64,000 nt of DNA from Gremmenia infestans (lineage: Eukaryota > Ascomycota > Leotiomycetes > Helotiales > Hamatocanthoscyphaceae), in assembly GCA_032629725.1 (NCBI GenBank), contig JAFEVB010000029.1, positions 248,001 to 312,000 of the forward strand, given 5' to 3'. Each line of letters opens with the position of its first letter. Within the stretch, counting starts at the first letter, position 1. Shown here piece by piece: positions 47,159 through 59,079 of this stretch. A program made the translations under genes and the position numbers. The notes under the pieces were generated by a model. The model did no database searches and was not told the origin of the DNA. It saw only the letters and a program-made list of their open reading frames with translations.

Positions 47159-47674
47159 GAAGTTGGGGGGTTGGGGGGTTGGCTCGATCAGTGCTGTGAC
47201 TACTGCCCGTCCTTAGTTTGATTTGCCTGCTCTCATTTCAGTGATCGCGCTACCACAGTGATAGCAAAACGTCAACTGTTCCAGATCTTGCCTCTCCAAA
47301 TACCGCATGTGAGATTGTATGACATATGTTTCTGCACTTAACATATGTGATACGGGCTTGTGAGTCGATTTCCAAGTCATTGGCGGCAGATGCTGGAATG
47401 TTTGCCATCTTCGCCCCCACGCAAGATGGAAGTCGCCGATCAATTTGGCTGCCTAAAGATAGACGATGAAACTTCTTGGATAGATACATGAGAATTTGCT
47501 TTTTCCAGCTTCGTGATATAGACCGAATATGGATAGTATAGTATATTCAAAATCCTACACCAGTCCATCGGCAACTAATCCTTGCCGATTTCATTACATG
47601 GGATCCCATCCTATTGCTCGGGAACTTTCCCGTTCCTTGGTCCCCCAAATTGCCCGTGCGTCTGCATATGATAG
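47159..47674. other. Intergenic, left part of a 3.7-kb gene-free stretch
   Basis: No coding signal. Leads into the TIR element. Confidence 0.4.
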
Positions 47675-48071
47675 AGTTGCCTCTGCCCTATAGGAGAGTA
47701 GTGACTCAAGTATTCCCCCTTCTCTCTTTAGGAATGTCGCTATTTAAAGTGTAATACGTAGCAACCTGTAACAGATGACTAAACTAAACTAAAATATCTA
47801 AATGGCTGGATTTTTGCTCCAGACAGTAAAGCATCTTGCTTTAAAATTAAGTGGAACAAGTAGAACGCTTAAAAATCTAGGCTAGTAGTTAAGAATTTGG
47901 CGAGAATTTAGAGGTATGCTCTAAAAGTTACGCTTGCTATTCTCTAAACTACGCTATAGCGCTTAGTTATCTATTATGCTTTGCTGCATATTGCACATCA
48001 AATAATAATATTCCTAGAGGGAGTAAAGGGAATACTTACGCCGCTACTCTCCTATAGGGCCAGGGGTAATT
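47675..48071. mobile_element. Non-autonomous TIR element (MITE-like)
   Basis: A 48-bp inverted repeat joins 47685-47732 and 48013-48060: GCCCTATAGGAGAGTAG, AAGTATTCCC and CTAGG/TTAGG blocks pair with few mismatches. Weaker pairing extends about 10 bp outward on each side. The 280-bp AT-rich interior has no open frame. TA dinucleotides lie near both ends, as a Tc1/mariner-type target would leave, but the exact ends are uncertain. Confidence 0.75.
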
Positions 48072-49090
48072 ATCCTTTCTTCACCTCCCCGGAGTCTCAG
48101 CCCTGGCAGCGGGTCATCGGCCTCACACAACGTTCTGTAGCAGATATCACATTATAATATTCTTATCGGAAACATACATCTGTGATATAATCTTGCATTA
48201 ACATCACCTATGATTGCTTTTATTTACGAAGTAGCGAGACGTTCATTTAAAAGCAATTGCAACTAATCTAAAACTAGTTTTTACTGCCTATAAAGCGGCG
48301 TTACATAGGAAACTTGCATTATCAGTAACATGGAAGCCACAGAAAAGGAGTTGTAGTGTCATCTATAGCAACTTTGGACACCGAAAATCCACCGGATCCA
48401 GGCACTTCTTGGCACCTTCATCCTCCGCGTCTACTAATTGCAAACCTGGTTCCGATCCCTAGCAACGACTTCCAGCCAACCAGCTTAAAATCCGTTATCC
48501 TTCCGGAAACTTAGTTGTTGAGCCTGCGCTCTGCAAGGAGTCGTAAACGGGTTTATTGATTCCGTCCGCAAGTTACCATTTTTGAATTACTACACGTCAG
48601 TCAAAAACACTTCCTGATAATAGCTGATTACCTGTATAAATTTCGTACTTCTCTTGCATAAGAAGTTTTAAGGATACATCCATCTGCTTACGGAGTACAG
48701 ATTCCATTCATATTTTGCCCGTTGTGTATATATGTATATAGCGTAGTCTGGATCGGCGAAATGAAATCACCGGCATGTTTTCTTGCTTAGTGTATTATTA
48801 CCAGACTTTTGGAGACTTTACGGCATTTTCAGGAGTCATAAAGCGTGCCAGCGAATGCCAGTCAATATCTAAAGGTTTTGATTATTCACGTGATAAGTCC
48901 CCCTTTTTCCCCTTGTCAGACATTCATATCATATCATCACCATATCATATCATAATGTATCGCATAGAATTTCAGCAAGACCAAGATCCTTTTATTTATT
49001 TAGGGCCTACTCTTTATCTTCTTCTAATTATTTGTTCCTTCTGATAGATATATCGGCATCTAGCACATATTTTGTCTTCCTAACCAATCT
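48072..49090. other. Intergenic, AT-rich, no gene recognised
   Basis: About 1 kb. Contains copy 2 of the TCACGTGA motif. An 89-codon plus-strand frame at 48775-49044 has no supporting feature. Confidence 0.4.
48886..48907 (+). promoter_or_regulatory. TCACGTGA...CCCCCTTTT motif, copy 2
   Basis: TCACGTGATAAG followed by TCCCCCTTTTT. No recognised gene start is nearby, which weakens a promoter reading for this copy. Confidence 0.35.
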
Positions 49091-49257
49091 TGTTGGTATA
49101 ACAGGCGTGATCACTTCTTACTAGCTCTTAGCTTATATGACCTGATTCTGTGTTCTCTTGTTCATGCTATCTAAGTCTAAGTGTGGATGACAAAACGAAG
49201 AGGCCTCTACTTCGCTGAGTCATCGATGCTAGTGTCATGTGACCATATATCGCGACA
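49091..49257. mobile_element. Solo LTR (copy B)
   Basis: A 167-bp diverged copy of the element at 4524-4708: starts TGTTGGTA, shares ACCTG.TTCTGTGT, GTGTGGATGACAA, CGAAGAGG and GCTAGTGTCATGTGACCA blocks, and ends GCGACA. Flanks AATCT and ATTCT resemble a 5-bp target duplication with one change. Confidence 0.65.
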
Positions 49258-50774
49258 ATTCTTCCAGTTGCACTAAGTTAGTATGAACTCATTTATAGTG
49301 TATATGACCTACCTGCTGCTTATCTAATACCTCTAGTTCTGTTGTAGGTCCTCGGGGCTGCGGTTGCGCTTTACTCCTGGTGGTGGCTTTACGCACAGTG
49401 CCACCAGTATTCCAAGTTGGGCTTGTTTGATTATCTTTGTTCCAATCTTATATGAAATATCTCCCATGATAGAACTTGGGCGTTTTGCTTTCTTGTGTGG
49501 GTCTTGGAATGCTCGTAGATGAGGGTATGGTTTTGCGGATAAAGACGTTTTCGAAATATTGGGATTTGGGCAGGTAATGTAGCTATTCTTTTGAAAGGTG
49601 CGGTCATCTTAAATGTACCTACGAGGTTTATGTATTATAGTGAAGTCATAGTATAATTGTCCGCGACAAGAGAAGAGAATCGAAGTCGCACGATGATTCT
49701 CACACCTCAGCAATATCATGCCTATGACTAGTGACCAACTGCTAATCACCCAAACAACAATTACTAGTATTTTGTACCTTAAGACCTCTTTAATCTCCTC
49801 GGGCTTTCTCCTTTTGTGCCTACTCTTTTAAAGTTCTTGACAACGAGTGGTGTCTGCCTCCTGAGAATCCCAAGTATTTGAAAAAAGGAGTGACTATATT
49901 TCCTTCCCTACCATATGCCGTTTAATGCGACATATTTTAGTCATATCAGACTTACCAGTCAAGCGTTTGAGGGGGGTGCTCAGTGGCAACTCTTTACTTT
50001 GTGTCTCGCTTGGCAGTATCACGTGATGACACCCCCTTTCTATTGACGTCGATTTTCTTAAAACTATTAAATTTTGGACTCGATTTGTCATTTACTAAAA
50101 TAACTAAGGCTCCCTAGATTATTCCGTTGCTTGTGTCCCATTATTGTGTCATTCAAATGAATTGCGCGGAGCTAATTTGGAAGACACCGAGGAAATGTTC
50201 GGGTACGACATATAACATAAATGCATTTGACAAAAGCCTTGACAAGCTTACTTTTCAGGTCTGTTGACCTAGAGAAGCTCTTATAGTATTCGAGGATAGA
50301 TATCCAATGAAGCCAGTACAAGTCCATGAAGTTGTTCGCAAGTGTTGGGGAGAAGAGCTGCTGTATAGGATGTGGGTTTAGAGAATGGCTGTCTCGGCAA
50401 ATCTTGACCAAACGCAAGGTGGCATCAGCATAATTGGAGAGGGAGGACCTGTTAGCGTGTTTTTCCGACTACAAGAGGCTCGCCATCTGTTCGCTTCCCA
50501 CAAATTTTCTTTCAATTTCCAAACAATAAATCGCAAACCTCAAAATCCAGATTCTTCGCCCAACAGCACCATCAACTACATCCAAGTAAGTCTCATCATC
50601 ATAGGCCTTTCATACCACCTGCTAAGATCATACAGCGTCAAGCCTTTTAGCTATTTCCACCTCTCACAGGAGTAATTCACCCCCAAGATCGAGATAACCC
50701 CTCTTCTACTTCATATTAACTTGAAGAAACAGCTCTACCAACCCACAGTACCCACAGCACATCATCCCCCTCAA
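49258..50774. other. Intergenic, right part of the gene-free stretch
   Basis: About 1.5 kb without a recognisable gene. The last 250 bp form the presumed leader of gene 6; GTAAGT-type donors at about 50586 and 50775 suggest UTR introns. Confidence 0.4.
50019..50040 (+). promoter_or_regulatory. TCACGTGA...ACCCCCTTT motif, copy 3
   Basis: TCACGTGATGAC followed by ACCCCCTTTC, the closest match to copy 1 at 30361. It lies about 800 bp upstream of Myb/SANT-like gene 6. Confidence 0.45.
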
Positions 50775-50830
50775 GTAAGTTGTTTGCGCAAGAACTATGT
50801 CGAGAGCTCAAAGCTGACGCTTCCAGAAAA

Positions 50831-51592
50831 ATGGCACCACCAGCTGTTACCGATGACTTCAAGGGCCCAAGTGGCAAGTCGTGTAGCAAAAAGGATAACG
50901 TCCTTTTTGCGACAATCCTGACCACCATGGAAGCCAGTCCCGAGGTAAGCAATGACTCCATGATCTTACCTATACCCAGTGTCCTCTGTCCACCGCTTCC
51001 ACTCTCCCGAAAAAAAAACATACAGCAAACCCACCAAAATGCCTAGACGAGAAAATGTGCTTTCAAACATTGACTTCAAAGGCATACCAAGTATCTGGTG
51101 CCTAGCTAACAATCTCCTCGTAGGTCGATTGGAATGCCGTTGCTCAGAAGGTTGGATACACCGCCGGTACCACTGCCAAGGCCCGCTTCATCCAGATCAA
51201 GAAGCATTTGGGCTTCGTTGAAACCGACGATACTCTTGCAGCTATTGAGCCGGCTACCTCCAAGGTTCGCAAGAACGCTAAGAAGAGGTAAGTTTCTCCT
51301 CCCCTTCCCTCCACACTCTCGTTCTCGCTCTCGTAGTTTCTCTAACGATTTATTCCTCAGTGAGGTTGGCTCTGGAACCAACATCGCTCCTAGCAAGGTT
51401 CGCAAGCCGGTTGCCAAGAAGGTCGGCAAGAAGGCTAACAATGCAAAGACTGCGAAGATGGTGGATGACGCCGAGGAGTTGAAGAATGGTGAGGATCTTG
51501 ATGGAAAGGGTCGTCTTGGCGCCGAGATGGAGCATGATGAGCTCAACGATGAGAAGAATGTTGTTGTCAAGAAGAAGGGCACCAAGAATTGA
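50831..51592 (+). CDS. Myb/SANT-like small protein 6
   Basis: Exons 50831-50944, 51124-51287 and 51361-51592 give 169 residues. Exon 1 ends KKDNVLFATILTTMEASPE. Exon 2 starts VDWNAVAQKVGYTAGTTAKA and RFIQIKKHLGF. The tail is Lys/Asn-rich (KPVAKKVGKKANNAKTAK) and mixed-charge (MEHDELNDEKNVVVKKKG). An extra phase-2 intron interrupts the tail. Directly before the ATG an intron-like stretch (GTAAGT at 50775 to CAG at 50826) is probably in the 5' UTR. Exons here are GC- and codon-biased like an expressed gene. Confidence 0.78.
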
Positions 51593-54202
51593 TTATGAGG
51601 ATACTTGATGCAATCGGACGATTTTTTTGTAAGTTGATCTTCCTGTTCTTATCACCAAAGCTTTACTAACTTCGGACTTCAGTTCATGTGGTTACCGCTG
51701 CAGGCATTGGAGTTTTTATCGTTCGTTTCATTTCGGTCTTTGGTCAGCGGGTGGGGGGTGTTCTTTTACGATGGAAGTCAGCAATTAGGGTTCTACTTGG
51801 TTTCTCCTTTGCGATTACATTGAAGTAGATCGAGTCGGTGAACTCCATATCTCACACTGCAAATTACTGTGAGCTGCTGTCCGTTGGGCACATTAAAATG
51901 CACACATGTATTCCTGAAATAATCCCACCTGCTAAAGTGAAATAATCCCCGTGAACTCCCAATTCAGCATTGTGTTCTTCGTAGAGATTAATATCGAGTT
52001 GCGGGGTTGAGACTCGAGCTTCGGTTTGTGAGATGGGATTGCTTCATCACCCCACCATCACTTCAACACGGCAAGCGTAATGGCCCTGCAACTCCTTATC
52101 TATGTATGTATAGCATCCCATAATATGCCCCTGATGTATTCGTAGTGTATTGTTTGGTACATAATTCGATCCATGGTAATTGAGGAAGCCTGGTGGTTGG
52201 CTTGTTCAACCAGCACTTCCACCAGCGTCTCCTTCGACGGCGGACCATCACTTGGAGCTGACAATAGCATAATGGCCTCGATAGTCTTATTAAGCATATG
52301 ATGAGGAATCAATTGCGCCTGGGATAATGTATATTCGGAGTCTGCGGTGCCATCGTGGCGCAATCCAGCCATTCAGCCATCCATCCAACACGCGCGCGAC
52401 CTGGTGCTCAATCCTAGCTTGGAGCTCAGAAAGAAACGACTTCAGAGCCTTGTTTTCCTTAATCCATCCCCATCCTCACCAGTGACTTGCTTAGCTTCTG
52501 CTGCCCCTTTGTGTCTGATGTATCCGCGGCGTCATTGCGCGTGACCTCCTTATCTGCGACTTCTTTGTCTGCCACTTCTCTTCCGTAGAATGTTCCGTCG
52601 TAAAATTCTCATCTGAGACTTTCGCAGATGGTATCACATATGATAAGCCTTGCCCTAGAAGCTGCACGTATCAAAGATTAGATCATGCGCTCCGGTGGAG
52701 AAACTTGAAAGTGACAAAGGGGGCCGTAAACAACAATTTCCTACCCGCCGTACTTTCAAAGAAGCAGCCAACAAGCTTCTATGATTGCTTGCAGGGGCTT
52801 GGTATCCCATTGTGGCCGATCAGCACCTCTTAGAGTGAGGAGGTTGGAGAGAGAGCGATCGAGGAAAGAGGTATGAGGGGAAGGAGGTATGGGATTCGGT
52901 GGAGGCAGCAAGGCGGAAGAGCTGTTCAGTTTCGAAAAGGAGGATGAGGGTATAGGCTAGCTTTCGGGATATCTTAGAACTGAAGAGGACGACGAAGTTG
53001 GCTTAGAGATTAGTACTGCGTCGTAAATTCGAGAACTCTGCCATGTGTACTTATGAAATTCTTCTCGGGCGATTTCTGAACAAAGCCACCAGATCTTTCT
53101 ATGAGTCTAATAAGAACCCCTTTTACTCGATACTATGCCCTTCTTATCCCTATTTCCCTGGTGAGTCCTGCCATGGGGATGATCGTGGAGAGATGTGAGG
53201 TTCGCCTGCATGCAAAGGGGCGGCTTTTTCGAAAGTCTGAGGAAAAGGGGTTGATATTGGAAGGTCTGCTTCTTGTATGAGCGTCTCTGACAGGTTTTGA
53301 GGACAGTCAGAAGGACTGTAAATACGCGCCGTATGCTGCCTTGGAGTTGTACTCGTTTCCTAGATGAATAGCCATCCTCCCTCCTCCTTTCTCCCTCCCC
53401 ACCCACCTCCGTCCAGCATAAGTTTCTCTGGCAGTTTTGGGGGATAAGGTCAACATAAGTAAGCCCCGTACGCTGCCTGGATCCGCGACCTTGTGCTGTT
53501 TTTCGTCGATAACCATCCACCCTATTGCCTCACCCCGCCTTCACCCCGCCCTTGCAACCCTCAGTCCAAGCTGCAGATACCAACCACACCAATTATCTGT
53601 GCCATCCTCGTTGGGTCCTCTCTCAGGTATTCTGCTGTTGGCTTCATAGGCGTGACTGGAGGGAGCCATAGTTGAAAAAGAAGCAAGGGGGTACCGCTGC
53701 ATCATTTCAGTACAAATGCTGAGAAGCTGGCCTTCTACATCTCGGGCTCATCAGACGGACTTGCACTTGGATATAAAGACGCCGTATTCAGAAACATCGA
53801 CAGGATAATGCTAATAATAGCCAAATTTTGCGGATTTGCGGAAGTGATAGGGAATAGTTCAGAACAAGTTGGGTTTCTCTCACCAGCCAGCACAATGCGC
53901 CTGTCTGCCAAACATTCATTCACCACGCCAACGATTTAGGGAGGATCCACACCGAAATTCATTCAACTTCTTTTTCCATCGACATACGCTCTGATTTTCG
54001 GGCTCCTCTAACACCATCGCACAACATTGTCTTCTTCGAAAGTTTCAAGACCCCATCACACCCCTAGTACGTATTTTCCTCCGAGCATCTGGTCTGGACA
54101 CACTTGAGAGCTTTAATGTCTCTGAATTTTGAGACATTCAAAATGCTTCCGCATCCCTGAATCCTCTTCGATCAAGCAACTGACTCCGTACATTTGTAGA
54201 CA
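51593..54202. other. Intergenic, no gene recognised
   Basis: About 2.6 kb. Several short frames; a 90-codon minus-strand frame (52372-52100) looks helical but has no family match that I recognise. Confidence 0.4.
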
Positions 54203-54661
54203 ATGTCTTCAGTTGCAGAAGAACGTCAGGCGACCAAGGCTACAGATGAGCCGCTGAAGATCGAAAAGGGAACCGCCGATGTCACCATTGCCGAAACCAC
54301 TGCCCCTCATGGAAGCAACGTTGGTGATGGATCCGGAGAGAATTCAGTAAGCATGCTTGTACCCCTAGTGAACCCGAACAGTCATAGCCACATTGTGCCA
54401 TTTCTTTAAAAGCATTAGGACGATATCGAAACTAACTTTTATCAATATCAGACGACCGGCGCCAGCGTTGTTAGACCACGCACTGTCAACCGTCGCACCG
54501 AAGCGGAGTCGATCGTCATTGGCACCAAGCGCCGAACCCTGCGTGGAAATGCGTTGAAGGAGATGCAGGAGGCATGGAATGGTTCCGATCCCGAATACCC
54601 ACCAGAGCCTACCCGCACACCACCTCCGATTCCAAGCGCTGCCAATGGCAGTTCTGATTGA
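54203..54661 (+). CDS. Small basic protein of unknown function
   Basis: Exons 54203-54346 and 54452-54661 join in phase 0 for 117 residues. The N-terminus is acidic and low complexity (EERQATKATDEPLKIEKG). The second exon carries a conserved-looking basic core (VVRPRTVNRRTEAESIVIG, TKRRTLRGNALKEMQEAW) and a Pro-rich end (PPEPTRTPPPIPS). I do not recognise the family and it does not clearly share the Myb/SANT-like motif of its neighbours. Clean splice sites and frame support a real gene. Confidence 0.6.
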
Positions 54662-55240
54662 GAACTTCAACACGTTTTATACGAATGGTGCGCGCGTCTG
54701 TTTCTGAGCTTGTCGGTGGAGATAGTACAAAATGAAATGATCTGAAGCCTACAACCAAAATGTGCAAACAGGCAAAGTGACCTGACCGTGTGATGACTTT
54801 ACCCATTTGCATGAGCTGCTTCTACTGCGGATCACCACATGAAGATGTTTGAGTAGCCAGGTTAGACCTTCTGCAAAGAGAAGCAGATCCATCATGCCGG
54901 CCTTTGTGACTTCTGGACGTTGCTTTCCTTCAACCTTTCATCTCTTTCATGCAACTGTGAAGACCCTGCATGCTAACCTGCTGCAAGGTCCCTCAAAAGT
55001 TTCCATAAATTTGCCAACAGGCCATCAAAGACATCCCAACTAGTTCATCCGCATTTCCAGAGCGTCCGTCCAGTGCTCCATAAATCAAGCCATGTACCCC
55101 GGCCCCCCAACTTTTAATTCACACGCTCGCCATAATTATCTGGCACAAGTTTCTTGCATCGAGACCGAATTTCCACCTTCAACCCCATTTTTCCCACAAC
55201 TTGACACCCACACTTCAAGAACACCAAGACATCCGTAAAG
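54662..55240. other. Intergenic upstream of Myb/SANT-like gene 7
   Basis: About 580 bp; nothing recognised. Confidence 0.4.
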
Positions 55241-55977
55241 ATGCCTCCAATTTCCACCGAAGAGAACATCCGGTTTCTCCTCAGCTGCACCCGCTTCGGC
55301 AAAGTTCGCTCCCTGCTCATCTCATTTTCATTCACCCTTCAAATCAGCTGACATACCTCGCAGATCGACTTCACCGAGGTAGCAAAGGAGTGCGGTATCA
55401 TATCCAGAGGCGCTGCGTAAGTCTTCTTCTTTCTACTCGCGCCTCTTCTTCTCTCTTCATATATGATATTTGATCTTCGAAAACTAACTGGATTGACTTC
55501 AGAGCCAAACGCTACGAGCGCATGATGAAAGGCCACGACCGCTCTCCCAAGGACGCCCCAGTTCGCAGAGCCGCCAAGAAGCGCAAGGCCGACGAGGCAT
55601 TTACTGCCGATGATGATGAAGAGATCCTTTCTCTTCCGCCCGACACCAAGGCCAAGAATGAGATCAAGGGCGAAAAGAAGGAGATCACGGTCAAGCAGGA
55701 ATACCTCATGAGCGATAACACCTCCCACCTCCCAATCTACAAGGCCTCTTCTCAACTCAAAGCTGGAGGGGAAAATGGGGGCGAGCACAGTGGTGTTTCT
55801 GGTTACGTTACGCCAGCTGGTGGAATGTCACCCCAGTTTCGAGGCGCCAGCAGCTCTGACATGGGCAACGCATACACTCATCCGGGTCGTGCGGTTCAGG
55901 GCCCGGGAAGTGAGAACAAGTTTGAGTTGCACTCTGATGAGCAGGGTTCGCCAGAGAGCCCGGTTGTCCTTGAGTAG
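55241..55977 (+). CDS. Myb/SANT-like small protein 7
   Basis: Exons 55241-55303, 55364-55416 and 55503-55977 give 196 residues. Exon 1: STEENIRFLLSCTRFGK. Exon 2: IDFTEVAKECGIISRGAA. Exon 3 continues KRYERMMKGHDRSP and then RRAAKKRKADEAF, an evident nuclear signal. The first intron (phase 0, before IDF) is the family intron. The second (phase 2, before AKRYE) matches the only domain intron of member 2 (before QRFQK). The C-terminus is low complexity, Ser/Gly-rich, with a KKEITVKQEYL segment that fits a sumoylation-type motif (VKQE). Confidence 0.78.
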
Positions 55978-57900
55978 ATGAGATCTGGAATGGCAGTGCT
56001 ACGAACATGCATGGATATGGACAGTGGATTGCATATGATGGCGAGAGTATTCGATCGAGTGCGCTGTTGCCTTCCTGTCTTCTTTGTGCTGTGTGTAGGC
56101 TGGGCTGCTTCTGATATTCGGTTTCGCCATCTGCTGGGAGACAATTTGGAAACCTTCTCTCAATCACGGGCTTGCTTTTCACAGGCGTTAAGGAAATGAA
56201 TACAAGTCATTCATGAACATCATCCGTTTCAAACTTTGTGACTCTTTGTTGTCATCCTCCAATCATAATGAACATACCCCTCATGCAGAGGTAGGGCTCA
56301 AGGCAGGAAGAGTCAGCAAGGGAAGCCGTTCGTATAGCTTTTGTTCTTGAATCTATGAAAGGTTGGTTGTGGACGTATTCTGTTGGTAGCTCTTGCCGCC
56401 GTCGTCAAGTGGGGGTGTCGGTCGAAAGCTGGAAACTGCTGTCAAGGACACCAGTGTTTGAGCATCCGACGACATCTATATACCTGAAAAGCATAAGGGA
56501 TACTGATACGAATAGACTCCACGGGGCTGTGATCTTCTTCCAAGATAGGAAACCATGGAAATTGCAATAGCGGACAAGCGCAATGCATTGGTCATTTACT
56601 CAGTCAAGTATCTTCGGTTGCGGAACTGAGGGAGTGGCACTGGTGATACCTCTTATACCCAGAAAGCCGTGCTCAAGATGGTGGAAGAGGGGCCATCACT
56701 GTTTCGTGTGCCACCACGGAAGCGCCTCTGAAGTCACCTCCACGACCTTCACATCCACCTCTATCGCCACGTCCTTCATGACAACTGCCTGCCAGCTCGA
56801 TCGCCTCAGGGTGATCCGCCGCCACAACGGCCGCTACGGAAAGCGCCGTAACCACACCCTGGTGCCTCGACGAAGCGTTAGTCAATGTCAAGGGTCTGCC
56901 TTTGCTTGCGCTTACGCTCGCGCTTAGCCTTACTGCAACCATATCCAGCGACGAAGTCCTCTTACTCGTAAAGTCAGAGAGTCAGTTCTCGCAGCAAGAA
57001 ATGCGGTATCGAGGTGCGAAGCAACGAATTCGGTCAGAAACTTCGGCAGGGCTGAAGCTTGGCTGGGCGTACAAAGTTCGATAGTTGACGGACGACTTTA
57101 ATGACTCCGTATAGGTTTGAAGTGTGATTATAGAAAGTACTGTGCTACCACAGAATTGTTAAAAGGTTTTCTTCGGTCGAAACATCAGACCATTTTCAAG
57201 CCCATAGTTTCTAGTAAGCCTAGCGTAGGAACATCAACTGCATATGAATTGAGAATCCCGTGAAGGTCCGCAAGCTTGGATCGAATCCAAAACACACAGA
57301 GAGAATGTACGAGGAAATGTACGCAAGGTTAAGCTTGGTTGGCTAAGGAAGGCTTTTACAAACTAGTACAGTTGTTGAATGTGACAACGCAAAGTACTGC
57401 CACTGCATTCCCACAAAATTGGGCATCATCTCATGCCTGCCCACTTTTCATTGAAACTTCCGCATGTTTCTAGAAAGCTGCTGTCAGGGCTATCAAAGCT
57501 TTGGTCGGAATATCAGACAATACTCAGGCTCATACTTTCTTGTAAGTGTTGCATGCTCTAGAAATGGAGAGCTACGGCTGGGTAAGCAATCCTGGAACAT
57601 GCAATGGAGGCGAGAATGATTTCCTCTTCCGATATAACGAATATCCAGCTTTGCCTTGGGGAGATGTCAAGGGAGAGGCGGCATGGTAGGGAATAAGCAA
57701 AGCGTTCAGGGGGGCATTGAGATTTACCGCAAGGTGTGTAGAAGCTGTGCTGTGGTTCAGACGATAGAAGCTTATTTCTCAGGACATGAAAGTAGCATAG
57801 ATATTGATTGACAACATCGTGGAGCAGATGCTCAACTCAGCGGGCATGAGCGAGGCATGTCGGAATGAGACATGCAAGACAGTTTTTGACATATCTTAGA
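55978..57900. other. Intergenic, no gene recognised
   Basis: About 1.9 kb between convergent genes. No coding signal beyond chance short frames. Confidence 0.4.
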
Positions 57901-59079
57901 TTACACCTCGATGGCTTTCAAGAACGACGGACTCTCATTCCCTTCAACAACTGCAGCCAACGGTATAAGGTAGGCGTCCGAAGTCCCTTGAAGCTGGCGA
58001 ACATACGATTGTGCAACAGTGAGCCACATTGCCCTCTCACCAGCACTCGCTCCCAGTCCTTTCCAAACCCAGATAGTGCGGCCGACGTCCAAGAGAGAAA
58101 CGTCATTAGTGTCAAGATCCGTTCTTCGGATTGTCTGCCCTTCTTTGACAACGTCGAAAGATAGTTGTCCAGATGCATCACTGAGGCGGAATAGTCTGCG
58201 GGGGCGAGAGCTTGATGTTGTTGCGGAGGATACTGGCCTGCGAGATCTGAAAGCGTCAGGGGCAATGCTATTGCCTCCCAACAAGCCAATTACCACATGT
58301 GATCTAGAATCTGTCTGTGCCAGAACCTCAACATCAATATGTTTGGCTAGCGTAAGATCATTCACAACTTGTGCAGCTTTTGCTTTCTCCATGGGACTGC
58401 ATTTCTTGCCTTGCCAGACCCAGATCTTGTCTCCCTTATCCAGTACAAAAACATCTTCCTCATCTAAACTCTGCCAAGTAGGCTCCACCTCGTGCACAAT
58501 GATGGAATCGCGGCCAACAGCAGAGGGATGCTTGAAGATCCGAAGCAAAAGCGTGATCTCTTTGGTCTTAGCATCCGTATCTACATGCGTAAAGCCAGAG
58601 CGTACACCTCCTGCACGGATCGAGAGACGAGGAAACAACGCAACGAATTCATCCGAAGGCTGCTGTTGAATCTCCCGATGCTGTGTCGCAGAACCCTGCA
58701 GGAACTCATCTAGTTCAACAGTCTTGTATGCAGCGGTCCCAGCCTCGTCCTGCGAGGTCTTACTTCCCAGCCAAAAGAAGATTTCATGTCCCAATTTTTC
58801 GTTCCCATCTTTGCCCACATTGTATGAATGCAGCACGATATAGCTATCCCCGTCAAAGAACTGGCTATATTTCTCCTTCGGCCAGGGGATGACCTCAAAA
58901 TCTTCGATCCGCCAGACATGCAAACCAGCTTGTAGTCCTACTTTGCCATCATTCCAAGCAGGTTCTGTCTTTGCGGAGTTGTATTTCACGCGGTGGTCGA
59001 TTTCGGTGCCAATCAGCTCAACGTTACTATCCTTGATATCGTACTCTTTAAGATGGGTCAATCCTTCGTGGGGAGGCAT
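57901..59079 (-). CDS. Gelsolin/severin-family actin-binding protein
   Basis: Single exon, 392 residues from ATG 59079. Three gelsolin-like repeats are visible: repeat 1 HVWRIEDFEVIPWPKEKYSQ, FFDGDSYIVLHSY and EIFFWLGSKTSQDEAGTAAY; repeat 2 SLDEEDVFVLDKGDKIWVWQ and KCSPMEKAKAAQVV; repeat 3 RLFRLSDASGQLSF, LDTNDVSLLDVGRTIWVWKG. Three repeats and about 390 residues match severin or fragmin rather than six-repeat gelsolin. Such proteins sever and cap actin filaments, usually with Ca2+. This family is sporadic in ascomycetes, which lack full gelsolin. Copy 4 of the TCACGTGA motif lies 240 bp upstream. Confidence 0.9.
   Translation of the reverse strand: MPPHEGLTHLKEYDIKDSNVELIGTEIDHRVKYNSAKTEPAWNDGKVGLQAGLHVWRIEDFEVIPWPKEKYSQFFDGDSYIVLHSYNVGKDGNEKLGHEIFFWLGSKTSQDEAGTAAYKTVELDEFLQGSATQHREIQQQPSDEFVALFPRLSIRAGGVRSGFTHVDTDAKTKEITLLLRIFKHPSAVGRDSIIVHEVEPTWQSLDEEDVFVLDKGDKIWVWQGKKCSPMEKAKAAQVVNDLTLAKHIDVEVLAQTDSRSHVVIGLLGGNSIAPDAFRSRRPVSSATTSSSRPRRLFRLSDASGQLSFDVVKEGQTIRRTDLDTNDVSLLDVGRTIWVWKGLGASAGERAMWLTVAQSYVRQLQGTSDAYLIPLAAVVEGNESPSFLKAIEV

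Noticed and set aside
48440..48470. tRNA B-box-like sequence (GGTTCCGATCCC)
   Set aside because: No matching A box or acceptor stem could be folded around it.
52100..52372. 90-codon minus-strand frame
   Set aside because: Looks weakly helical but has no family resemblance or gene context; insufficient support.
58019..58669. 216-codon plus-strand frame
   Set aside because: Complementary shadow of the gelsolin-like gene; composition and lack of motifs argue against coding.
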